The position numbers were made by a program, and so were the translations under genes. From NCBI RefSeq assembly GCF_016584665.1, contig NZ_BBJB01000054.1:32204-96203 (forward strand): a stretch of 64,000 nucleotides of DNA, in the 5' to 3' direction. The DNA is from Pseudanabaena sp. lw0831. GTDB lineage: Bacteria > Cyanobacteriota > Cyanobacteriia > Pseudanabaenales > Pseudanabaenaceae. This document shows, in pieces, positions 7,920-15,213 of this stretch. Positions within the stretch are counted from its first letter, which is position 1. Every line of letters begins with the position of its first letter. The notes below the pieces were generated by a model. It was not told the origin of the DNA. It saw nothing but the letters and a program-made list of their open reading frames with translations, and did no database searches.

Positions 7920-8783
7920 ATGCGTACTGACACGATCTTCTTTCAGCTATTTCAGACTTTTGATAGCTTGTTGTTTGAATTGGTGGGATTACCGCCCGAA
8001 ACAGCAGCAGGATATCGCGTTACTTCTGTGGAAATCAAGGAAAAAGCCTTTCGCTTTGATGGCATTTTTATTCCAGAATCGTTGGATAAAAATATTTGGT
8101 TTGTGGAAGTACAGTTTCAAAAACGTGCCGAATTTTATTGGGAATTTATCGGTGAGATATTTCTCTATTTGAGTCAGTACAAGCCAGAGCATGATTGGCA
8201 AGCGGTCGCAATTTTTGCGAAACGTAGTATTGAGCCTGAAATACCAAAGCAATTTAGGGTGCTATTTGCTAGTACGCATATTGTGCGAATCTATCTTGAT
8301 GAGTTACCAGATCATCAGTCGCTTAATCTAGGGCTTGTGAGGCTAATCGTTGCGCCAAAGAGGGAAACCATAGCTTTAGCGCAAAGGTTAGCCGAGCGAG
8401 TGGGGCAAGCGGATAGAGAAAGGATGATAGAATTTATTGAGACAGTTTTACTGTACAAGTTTCCCCAGATGAGTCGAGAGGAGGTTGAGGCGATGTTTAC
8501 GTTAAGTGATCTCAAGAAAACAAGAGTATATCGGGAGGCCCTCCAAGAGGGCAAACTTGAGGGCAAGCTTGAGGGTGAAAAGATTGGGACACAGCTTGGT
8601 CAGGTTTTGGGGATTAGGAAGGTTGCGGTACGACTATTGACGCGAAAGTTTGGTAAGGTGACGCTGAAGACTGTGAAACGGTTGGAGAAGTTGTCGGCGG
8701 AGCAGTTGGAGGAGTTGGCGGAGGCGGTGTTGGATTTTGAGAAGGTGGCGGATTTGGAAGCATGGCTGAAAAGTAAAAAGTAA
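7920..8783 (+). CDS. DUF2887 Rpn-family protein with C-terminal DUF4351
   Basis: Rpn/PD-(D/E)XK-like putative nuclease of the recombination-promoting type common in cyanobacteria. The N-terminus (MRTDTIFFQLFQTFDSLLFELVG), then VTSVEIKEKAFRFDGIF and NIWFVEVQFQKR carry the D...ExQ active-site pattern. Residues about 205-225 contain a Gly/Glu-rich linker (EGKLEGKLEGEKIG). The last 55 residues match DUF4351 (VAVRLLTRKFGKV... LEELAEAVLDF). It is bracketed by diverged direct repeats, suggesting it moved in as a unit. Start ATG at 7920. Confidence 0.85.
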   Translation: MRTDTIFFQLFQTFDSLLFELVGLPPETAAGYRVTSVEIKEKAFRFDGIFIPESLDKNIWFVEVQFQKRAEFYWEFIGEIFLYLSQYKPEHDWQAVAIFAKRSIEPEIPKQFRVLFASTHIVRIYLDELPDHQSLNLGLVRLIVAPKRETIALAQRLAERVGQADRERMIEFIETVLLYKFPQMSREEVEAMFTLSDLKKTRVYREALQEGKLEGKLEGEKIGTQLGQVLGIRKVAVRLLTRKFGKVTLKTVKRLEKLSAEQLEELAEAVLDFEKVADLEAWLKSKK

Positions 8784-8881
8784 AAAGCCGTCATTGTGAA
8801 GGGGTAAAGCATTTGCGCGACAATTTTTAAACTCCTCTCAGAAAGTCTCTGTACGTAAATGCTTTACCCTCTTGGCTTTGC

Positions 8882-8975
8882 ACAGATAAATTGTCCCTGT
8901 GTTGTGAGGTTTGGGCGATCGCATTACAGTTTAGAGATCGCTTTGATATGGTGTGAATGATGGCGGTAATGCTGC
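8882..8975 (+). repeat. Diverged direct repeat, copy 2
   Basis: Second copy of the segment at 7803-7896, downstream of the DUF2887 gene. Shared blocks include AGATAAATTGTC, GTTGTGAGGTTT, GGCGATCGC and GAATGATGGC/AAATGATGGC. The 238-nt gap to the next gene holds nothing else I recognise. Confidence 0.6.
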
Positions 8976-9020
8976 GTCCCTACGGTTTGAATTGATGGGT
9001 TTGTGTAATTGATGTTTTTC

Positions 9021-11270
9021 TTAATTATCTGGTGGTAACAAGAGTTCTGCTTCAATCGCGTCCCACGTTGCAGGGGAGAGTCTAGCTGCTTCTTGCTTGC
9101 ATTTGAGTAGTAGATCGACGCTATAGAGATATTTGTATAGGGCTAGGGATTCTTCTCTGTTGTAAGTAATCAATCCTTGATTTAGATAAAAGGCTTCAAG
9201 ATAAGCATTTATCAATTGTTCGGACGTTTTTTTTATTAAGGTGATGTTCGATTCGTTTAGAGCAGATTGAAAGTTTCGTAATTGATTTGTAAAGTTGAAC
9301 AAATCTAATTCAACAAAAATACCTGATTTTTCTAATTCGCCAAAGTCATTGCTGACGCTGTTCATGAAAGTAGTGCTGGCGCTGTTTACGTCGATGGTTC
9401 TGGATCTGACTTTGGTGATGCTTCTCTCCAAGTCGATGCCTCTGGCTCTGGCGATGTCGCTGAGGTTGTCGACTTCTCTGTCGATGTCGCTGACACTGAT
9501 GCTGATGATAGCGCTGACGATGACGCTGGTGATGTTGATGGCGCTGTCGCCGTCGATATTGCTGTCGATGTCGTCGGCGATGATGATGGCGCTGACGATG
9601 CCGATGGAACTGACGATATCAATATCGCTAGCGATGTCGATGATGGTACTGGCAATGGCACTGGCGATCGCTATTGCCCGTTTAGCCGCAGGTTTAAAAT
9701 TACCTGATGACCCTGCTGTAACTTGATCTGCCCATTGCAGCAAAGCCTTTACTTTGGGATGACGTGCATACTGTTTTGCTGCTTTGTGAATCTCTAAAAG
9801 AAGCTCATCTGAACCTCTATCCACCATCAACCCAGAAGCCAATAGAAATACTTCTCTCCATCGTTTATCGGTCAGATATTTCTCTACCATCTGCGAAATT
9901 TGACCATGAGCATAGATATGTCTTGCCGTCAGATATTCCTGTAAAGTCAAGTGCGAGAAAGAATACACATCCTCTACCCTTTCCACCAAGATACCTTGCT
10001 GGATGGCGATCGCCTCTAAAACTTGTTCCCCACTCAGTTGTTTAGGCGCATTCAGATTACTTGACAGGAATTTCTTAATTCGCTCAACCAATTGAGACTG
10101 AGGAATAAATAAGCGATCTTCCGCGAAACCCTCACAAGCAATTTCTGAAAGCAGTACTTCTTCTAGCTCTACACTCAAACCCTCATAGATCTCCTGTCCC
10201 ATAATTCGCTTTTCGGCAGCCCATTCCTCTAATAAAATCCGCAAAGCACTTTTATATAGAGTGCTACGATTCATAGCAAAGGTTTGTGACTTGTTGTATT
10301 TTAGGCAGAGGAAAGTTAGCAAGAGTGGAGTATGTGCAAGTTCCTTTGCGGGCTTGTTTTCGGGGCGTTCTAGCAATTCCCAACAACGCGCCGCCGTTCC
10401 CGCCTGTTTATCTTCTTCGGAGCGAAACCAATTATTGATAAACTGCTGAATCTGTCCATCATCAAACTCCGACAAAATCACATCACTAAAACGCTTGAAA
10501 TTGTAGCGATAGAGAGCAGTACGACAGGAGGCAATGTAGCGATTTTTGTCGTAGCGATCCACAAAGTCTTGAATTGCATCAATAACAGAGTTGACATTTG
10601 CTGAAGGTACTTCATCCAGACCATCTAGCAAAATCAGCAATTTCCCCTTTTCTAAAGCACTTTCCGTAAATTCTTTAGGCTTAGGAAATCCACAGGTTGT
10701 AAATTCAGCCTCAATTAACGCCTTGAGATCGATTTTGCTCTCGGTGAATTTTTTAAGCTCTAGCAAAACTGGAATGGCTTGATGCTTAAAATTGCCCTTT
10801 TTTCCCTTAAAAGATTCCAAACCAATTTTGCGAAGAAATGTAGACTTCCCTGCCCCTGGAGCGCCTAATACCATCAGAAATTGCTTTTGACTAGCCACAG
10901 CGATTCCATCCTGCCTTTCCTTGGATCGATGCCTCAGTAATCTCTGACCTGCTTCACGATAAAGCTTCTCCAAATCATCAATAGTCGCAAACTGCTGAAT
11001 CTCATCCTCTCCCAATAATTGAACTGTTGTAAATATCTCATCTAACTCAACAGGGTCTTTCATTCCCAATACTTTGAGTTTGCCATGTCGTTTAGTGTAA
11101 CTCTCGATATACTTACCCGCCGCCTTAAAGACAACATCTTGCAAATTCTTACCCACATCTCGCTTCATCAAGCTTGCAAAAAAACTTTCGCCTTCCTCCT
11201 TGCCACTGTCTTTGAGTACTTCGAGCGCGATCGCAACTAGAGGTGTAATAAGTGGTTCAAATCCAGTCAT
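9021..11270 (-). CDS. NACHT-domain STAND NTPase with low-complexity repeat tail
   Basis: Residues about 125-300 form a NACHT ATPase: Walker A VLGAPGAGKSTFL, Walker B LLILLDGLDEVP, sensor region ELAHTPLLLTFLCL, then the winged-helix-type motif FSHLTLQEYLTARH near 450. Family knowledge: NACHT proteins of this shape include anti-phage sensors, and others are developmental or of unknown role. Residues about 535-635 are a striking Ile/Asp/Ser/Ala repeat (SAIIIADDIDSNIDGDSAIN), replacing the usual sensor repeats. The C-terminal about 100 residues are helical. The first 110 residues carry no effector domain I recognise. Start ATG at 11270. Confidence 0.85.
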   Translation of the reverse strand: MTGFEPLITPLVAIALEVLKDSGKEEGESFFASLMKRDVGKNLQDVVFKAAGKYIESYTKRHGKLKVLGMKDPVELDEIFTTVQLLGEDEIQQFATIDDLEKLYREAGQRLLRHRSKERQDGIAVASQKQFLMVLGAPGAGKSTFLRKIGLESFKGKKGNFKHQAIPVLLELKKFTESKIDLKALIEAEFTTCGFPKPKEFTESALEKGKLLILLDGLDEVPSANVNSVIDAIQDFVDRYDKNRYIASCRTALYRYNFKRFSDVILSEFDDGQIQQFINNWFRSEEDKQAGTAARCWELLERPENKPAKELAHTPLLLTFLCLKYNKSQTFAMNRSTLYKSALRILLEEWAAEKRIMGQEIYEGLSVELEEVLLSEIACEGFAEDRLFIPQSQLVERIKKFLSSNLNAPKQLSGEQVLEAIAIQQGILVERVEDVYSFSHLTLQEYLTARHIYAHGQISQMVEKYLTDKRWREVFLLASGLMVDRGSDELLLEIHKAAKQYARHPKVKALLQWADQVTAGSSGNFKPAAKRAIAIASAIASTIIDIASDIDIVSSIGIVSAIIIADDIDSNIDGDSAINITSVIVSAIISISVSDIDREVDNLSDIARARGIDLERSITKVRSRTIDVNSASTTFMNSVSNDFGELEKSGIFVELDLFNFTNQLRNFQSALNESNITLIKKTSEQLINAYLEAFYLNQGLITYNREESLALYKYLYSVDLLLKCKQEAARLSPATWDAIEAELLLPPDN
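9370..9665 (-). repeat. Low-complexity 3/6-nt repeat inside the NACHT gene
   Basis: About 300 bp built of variants of GATGTCGCTGAC and GATGATGGCGCT. It encodes the Ile/Asp/Ser/Ala segment of the NACHT protein. Long reading frames stay open on other frames of both strands here, as expected from the three-base periodicity; they are not genes. Such DNA is prone to slippage. Confidence 0.75.
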
Positions 11271-11419
11271 AAGATTTAGAGTAATTGCAGTAGCCAGATC
11301 TTAGAGGATTTATAGTTGCTTGTGCATTAAAATTCGCTTTCCTCCAAATTATTGGTCAGCATTTTTTGCGATCGGCAATGGGCTGTAGAATGGACTATGA
11401 CAAACGCTCTAACCATTCC

Positions 11420-12052
11420 ATGTTCACCTTCGCACTGCCCAAAGGCTCATTGTTAAAAGACTCGATCCGCTTACTCCAAGGAGTCGGGCTTGACTTTAGC
11501 GCATTCCTCGATGCCTCAAACCGTCAACTACAAATCACCGATCCCACAGGAGCCGCTAGAGCACTGCTAGTAAGAGCGCAAGATGTGCCTGTATATGTGG
11601 AATATGGACAGGCTCAAGCTGGCATCGTAGGTGAAGATGTATTGCGTGAAAAAACTCCAAAAGTGGCGAAACTGCTTGATTTGGGTTTTGGGGGTTGTCG
11701 GATGTCGATCGCAGTTTCGGGAGAGAGCCGCTATCGATCGCCATTAGACTTACCGCCTCATAGCCGTGTTGCTTCAAAATATGTCGGTTGCGCCCAAGCC
11801 TACTTTGACAGCATCGATTTGCCCGTCGAAATTATTCCTCTGTACGGTTCAGTGGAGTTGGGGCCAATTACAGGCATGGCAGAAGCGATCGTGGATTTGG
11901 TCTCGACAGGCAAGACACTCAAGGATAATGGGCTGATTGAAATTGAAGTTTTATATCAAAGCACAGCCCGATTAATCGGACATCCGCTTAGTTATCGCTT
12001 ACATAGCGATCGCTTTGGTAAGTTGATGAGCCAGATGCAAGCTACTGTTTAA
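11420..12052 (+). CDS. hisG: ATP phosphoribosyltransferase, short form
   Basis: First step of histidine synthesis: ATP plus PRPP gives phosphoribosyl-[22 protein letters not shown] is the normal HisG start, and the PRPP-binding motif region is [18 protein letters not shown]. With the ATG at 11420 the protein has 210 residues, the short form, which lacks the C-terminal regulatory domain and needs HisZ; no hisZ is in the window. Three earlier in-frame starts would add residues outside the family. The stop codon lies inside a 52-bp palindrome. Confidence 0.95.
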   Translation: MFTFALPKGSLLKDSIRLLQGVGLDFSAFLDASNRQLQITDPTGAARALLVRAQDVPVYVEYGQAQAGIVGEDVLREKTPKVAKLLDLGFGGCRMSIAVSGESRYRSPLDLPPHSRVASKYVGCAQAYFDSIDLPVEIIPLYGSVELGPITGMAEAIVDLVSTGKTLKDNGLIEIEVLYQSTARLIGHPLSYRLHSDRFGKLMSQMQATV

Positions 12053-12098
12053 TCGTTTGTAGGGGCAATTCATGAATTGCCCCTACAAACGATTAAAC
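12047..12098. repeat. Perfect 52-bp palindrome overlapping the hisG stop
   Basis: Arms of 26 bp meet at 12072/12073 with no spacer. The core GTAGGGGCAATTCA / TGAATTGCCCCTAC is a block widely scattered in cyanobacterial genomes. The hisG stop (12050-12052) lies within the left arm. Confidence 0.75.
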
Positions 12099-12132
12099 AA
12101 AAAAAGAAGCGCTTCGCGCTTCTTTTTTTGTT
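12096..12132. terminator. 17-bp bidirectional terminator hairpin, triloop TTC
   Basis: Arms 12096-12112 and 12116-12132 around TTC, core GAAGCGC-TTC-GCGCTTC, with A7 and T7 tracts on the two sides. It lies between convergent hisG and the 95-residue coiled-coil gene and touches the stop codon of the latter. Confidence 0.85.
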
Positions 12133-12418
12133 AATCAGTTAATTTTCCCCAAGCCGATCGCGCTGCTTTTTGGACGCGATTTAAGGTTTTGGAGACTTTT
12201 TTCTCTAGTTTTTTCTCGACATTTTCTAAAGCCTCGTTAACCGACTCAACCGCCCAGCTATCAAATTCTTCAAGGCGATCGCGTACTGAGCCAACCTGCT
12301 TATCAACATTTTTATGGGCTTTTTTTAAATTTTTTTCGTACTGCTGTTGAGCTACGTCAGCGACTGTATGCAGCGTTTTTTCGATCTGATGCTTGATATC
12401 TTTGGACTTTTTGGACAT
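12131..12418 (-). CDS. Small charged coiled-coil protein
   Basis: Ninety-five residues, rich in Lys and Glu, with predicted continuous helix (IEKTLHTVADVAQQQYEKNL, then VESVNEALENVEKKLEKKV). No signal peptide or membrane segment. Family unknown to me; it could be a small cytoplasmic or DNA/membrane-associated helical protein. ATG start, preceded by AAGGAG about 6 nt upstream. Convergent with hisG and divergent from the TPR gene. Confidence 0.75.
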   Translation of the reverse strand: MSKKSKDIKHQIEKTLHTVADVAQQQYEKNLKKAHKNVDKQVGSVRDRLEEFDSWAVESVNEALENVEKKLEKKVSKTLNRVQKAARSAWGKLTD

Positions 12419-12500
12419 CGCGATAACTCCTTAGTAATGCACTGCAAAAGTATGAGTTTCATTTATCATAATCGCTATAGCTTGGATAGCAAGTAGAGCC

Positions 12501-13799
12501 ATGATACAAGATTTTAAAGAAGATTTCTATCAGCAGGGTTTAGTAAAGGCGAAGGCTGGCGATCGCTATGGTGCTGTGCAAGCCTTTAGCTGTGCGATCG
12601 CTGCTAATGCTCAACTGGCTGAAGCATATTATCAGCGAGGTTTAGTCCTATTTGATTTAGGAGATCGCCAAGGTGCGATCGCTGACTATGACCAAGCTCT
12701 TAGTCTGAAACCTAATGCGATCGATGTGTATATTGCTCGAAGCATCACTCGCATTGCGATCTCCAATATCGTAGGCGCTCAAGCTGACATTGCTCAAGCG
12801 CTAGTAATTAATCCCAAATCCGCGATCGCCCATCAATTATTGGGCTTGACCTATAAACAACAAAATCAAATCGAAAAGGCGATCGCCACCTACAAACAAG
12901 CCGCAAGCCTATTTTTAGAACTACGAGACGAAGATAATTGTCGCCGTTGTATCGAGAGCTATAAACCGCTTGAGGCAATGTTGCCACCATCGACTGCCGA
13001 TATTTTTGTCAATGTGCAGCAAAGGATCGATAAGGGCGACTATACCAATGCTTTGATCGATCTCAATTGGATGCTGCAAATAGATCCTAAAAATGTTAAA
13101 GCTTTCTGTCTGCGAGGCTTGACCCTCAGTAAACTGGGCGATCCTCAAGAAGCAATCAAAGACCTCAATCAAGCAACCTTTCTGGAACCACAAAATCTTG
13201 AAGTGCGAATCAACCGTGGCAGAATCCGTCTCGAAATTGGTGATGCTCAGGGGGCGATCGCTGATTTCAATGAATTACTGCGCGAATATCCCAGCATGGC
13301 GGAAATTTATAGAGATCGTGCTAAAGCTCATCTAAAGCTCAAGGACTATCGCACGGCGATCGAAGATTTTTCGCGATCTCTTTCTCTGACTAACAGTAGT
13401 CCCCAACTATATTGCGATCGCGCTGAGGCGAGGTATGACTTTGGCGACCTCAAAGGTGCGATTGATGATTATCAACAGGCCGCGAATATTTGGTTTAACC
13501 AGTCGAACATGGATCGTTATCGCTATGCCCTAGATCGGGTTAATCTCTGGCGATCTGAACTCGAAAAACAGACTAAACAGGGTAAGCGTCAGCAAGCAAA
13601 TGCAGCGGCTACTGTGGATTTGATGCAAATGCCGAGTCTGGAATTACAACAGCGTTTACTCGGTTTGGTCGGTGGCAATATGGCGATCTCTCAGCGCCTC
13701 ATCGATATTGCGAAACAAGATCACCCGAATATGCCCGAAGTTTGGTATTGGCAAAAAGTAATTTTTGATCTAGAAAGCGATCAAAGACCTAGAAACTAA
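12501..13799 (+). CDS. TPR-repeat protein
   Basis: Tetratricopeptide repeats fill residues about 1-335 in two blocks (for example AEAYYQRGLVLFDLGDRQGA, PQLYCDRAEARYDFGDLKGA). A break near 135-160 holds two Cys residues (EDNCRRCIESYK). The last about 80 residues (SLELQQRLLGLVGGNMAISQ) are helical and unlike TPRs. No signal peptide. TPR proteins scaffold protein complexes; no partner is indicated. The stop overlaps the end of the convergent coiled-coil gene at 13796. Confidence 0.85.
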   Translation: MIQDFKEDFYQQGLVKAKAGDRYGAVQAFSCAIAANAQLAEAYYQRGLVLFDLGDRQGAIADYDQALSLKPNAIDVYIARSITRIAISNIVGAQADIAQALVINPKSAIAHQLLGLTYKQQNQIEKAIATYKQAASLFLELRDEDNCRRCIESYKPLEAMLPPSTADIFVNVQQRIDKGDYTNALIDLNWMLQIDPKNVKAFCLRGLTLSKLGDPQEAIKDLNQATFLEPQNLEVRINRGRIRLEIGDAQGAIADFNELLREYPSMAEIYRDRAKAHLKLKDYRTAIEDFSRSLSLTNSSPQLYCDRAEARYDFGDLKGAIDDYQQAANIWFNQSNMDRYRYALDRVNLWRSELEKQTKQGKRQQANAAATVDLMQMPSLELQQRLLGLVGGNMAISQRLIDIAKQDHPNMPEVWYWQKVIFDLESDQRPRN

Positions 13800-14287
13800 G
13801 CTTGTCTACGATTGACCATCTCAATCATTAAGCGAATACTTTCGGCTTGAGTTTGGGCAATTGCAGCTTGTTCTTGGATTGCGATCGCTTGACGTTCGGC
13901 GATTGCAGCTTGTTCTTGAATTGCGATGACCTGTTCTTGGATCGCGATCGCTTGGCGTTCGGCGGCGACTGCTTGACGTTCGGCAGTGATAGCGAGGCGT
14001 TCGGCAGCAACTGCTTGACGTTCGGCGGTCACAGCTTGTTGCTTCGATACTTCTTTAAGTTCGACCAGTTCGGCATGAAGTACTTCTCTGGTTTCCCTTG
14101 CTTCTTCAACAGCGCCATTAATTTCAGCTTTTAGGTTAGGTATCTCAAGATAAAAACCCTGTACAAGGATGCCAATATTTTCTATAAGAGCATTTATGCG
14201 TATACCTTGCTGATTAATAGTTTCTGCAAATCCATCAACCTTTTCAGCAAATCGATCTAGGCGTTCGTCTGTCCACCTTTCGGTCAT
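13796..14287 (-). CDS. Coiled-coil protein with AERQA/IQEQ heptad-like repeats
   Basis: The N-terminus (MTERWTDERLDRFAEKVDGF) and middle are helical. Residues about 90-150 are a repeat of seven-residue units such as AAERQAV, TAERQAV and AIQEQVI. I chose the ATG at 14287 because AAAGGAGATCAACAA sits directly upstream as a strong ribosome site; an earlier in-frame ATG at 14320 has none. Proteins with the TDERLDRFAEKVD start are common in cyanobacteria, without known function. It ends in TAG, overlapping the TPR stop by 4 nt. Confidence 0.75.
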   Translation of the reverse strand: MTERWTDERLDRFAEKVDGFAETINQQGIRINALIENIGILVQGFYLEIPNLKAEINGAVEEARETREVLHAELVELKEVSKQQAVTAERQAVAAERLAITAERQAVAAERQAIAIQEQVIAIQEQAAIAERQAIAIQEQAAIAQTQAESIRLMIEMVNRRQA

Positions 14288-14363
14288 TTGTTGATCTCCT
14301 TTGATGCTATTAAAATTCACACGTTTATGACTATTTTAATCACTATGTGATCCTTCTTAAGTA

Positions 14364-14435
14364 AGCCCTCAACGGGATTTGAACCCGTGACCTTTCCCTT
14401 ACCAAGGGAATGCTCTACCCCTGAGCCATGAGGGC
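14364..14435 (-). tRNA. trnT-GGU: tRNA-Thr (GGT)
   Basis: The minus strand folds into a complete cloverleaf: acceptor GCCCTCA pairs with TGAGGGC, the D-loop has GGGGTAGAGC, the anticodon arm TTCCC-TTGGTAA-GGGAA gives anticodon GGT, and the T arm is CGGGTTCAAATCCCG. CCA is not encoded. Length 72 nt. Confidence 0.96.
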
Positions 14436-14523
14436 GTTTTTTAACGCTTTGCAATTATGACATAGTGAGGCACATTTGTTGCAAGTCAAAAAACAATATT
14501 TTTTTCTGGGCTAACATAGCTAA

Positions 14524-15213
14524 TTGTCTAATCAAGTATATACTGACTTTTTTGTGAACACAACAAAGGCTTTATACGAAACTGACTTTAATCTTTGGCT
14601 GACAGAAACTGTAAATCTACTACGCAAAGGAGATGTCGAGAAATTGGATTTGGAGAATCTTGCTGAAGAAGTTGAAGATATGGGGAATAATCGCAAAGAT
14701 GCTTTGGAAAGTAATTTGATTAGGGTTTTGCAGCATCTACTCAAATGGAAATATCAACCTCAAAAGCGAACTAATAGCTGGAAAGCATCTATTACTGAGC
14801 ATTCTCTACGTTTAACTAGGGCGTTCAAAAAAAGTCCTAGTCTTAAGTCTTATTTTGAAGATGTGTTTGCAGAATGCTATCAAGATGCGAGATTGATCTC
14901 GGCTCAGGAGACAGGGCTAGATATTTTGGTGTTTCCAGAAATTTGTCTATTTGAGCGATTGGATGTTTTGAATCCTCAATACTTGCCCGAAGATTGGAAC
15001 CATCTGAATGTGGTCTGTAGTGGCGGGTTTTGCAGATATATCCTGCTTCTGCACAGAATTGCCAACCAAACCCGCCCCTACACTAAAAAACAGACTTGGA
15101 AATATTTCCAAGTCTGTGAGAAAGGGAGTGTAAATGAACAAGGAAAACGCAAAGTTTACTGGGTCTTGCGTTGGTTGCTATCGAGAACTTTCTGGACTTC
15201 TGGACCTGGCTGA
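14524..15213 (+). CDS. DUF29 family protein with repeat-derived C-terminal tail
   Basis: DUF29 proteins are small cyanobacterial proteins of unknown role. Diagnostic stretches are TDFNLWLTETVNLLRKGD, LDLENLAEEVEDMG and LQHLLKWKYQPQKR. The family normally ends near the LPEDW seen at about residue 158. Here the frame continues about 70 residues through a GTAGTGGCGGGTTT repeat, through the pilQ terminator, and overlaps pilQ antisense by 58 nt. The natural end was probably lost when the repeat inserted. The start is TTG at 14524, beginning MSNQVYTDFF; no ATG fits. Confidence 0.75.
   Translation: MSNQVYTDFFVNTTKALYETDFNLWLTETVNLLRKGDVEKLDLENLAEEVEDMGNNRKDALESNLIRVLQHLLKWKYQPQKRTNSWKASITEHSLRLTRAFKKSPSLKSYFEDVFAECYQDARLISAQETGLDILVFPEICLFERLDVLNPQYLPEDWNHLNVVCSGGFCRYILLLHRIANQTRPYTKKQTWKYFQVCEKGSVNEQGKRKVYWVLRWLLSRTFWTSGPG
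15017..15081. repeat. Cyanobacterial GTAGKGGCGGGTTT inverted repeat
   Basis: GTAGTGGCGGGTTT (15017-15030) faces AAACCCGCCCCTAC (15068-15081) with one mismatch; a 37-nt middle separates them. It is the same type of dispersed block as the core of the palindrome at 12047-12098. It now codes for part of the DUF29 tail. Confidence 0.7.
15090..15117 (-). terminator. pilQ intrinsic terminator
   Basis: A 28-bp perfect palindrome (ACAGACTTGGAAAT and its mirror) followed on the minus strand by six T residues. It lies 39 nt after the pilQ stop and should end the pilMNOQ transcript. Confidence 0.85.

Noticed and set aside
9295..9726. Plus-strand 143-codon frame opposite the NACHT gene
   Set aside because: It is a by-product of the three-base repeat; Leu/Met/Ser-rich with no domain, and the NACHT frame is clearly coding.
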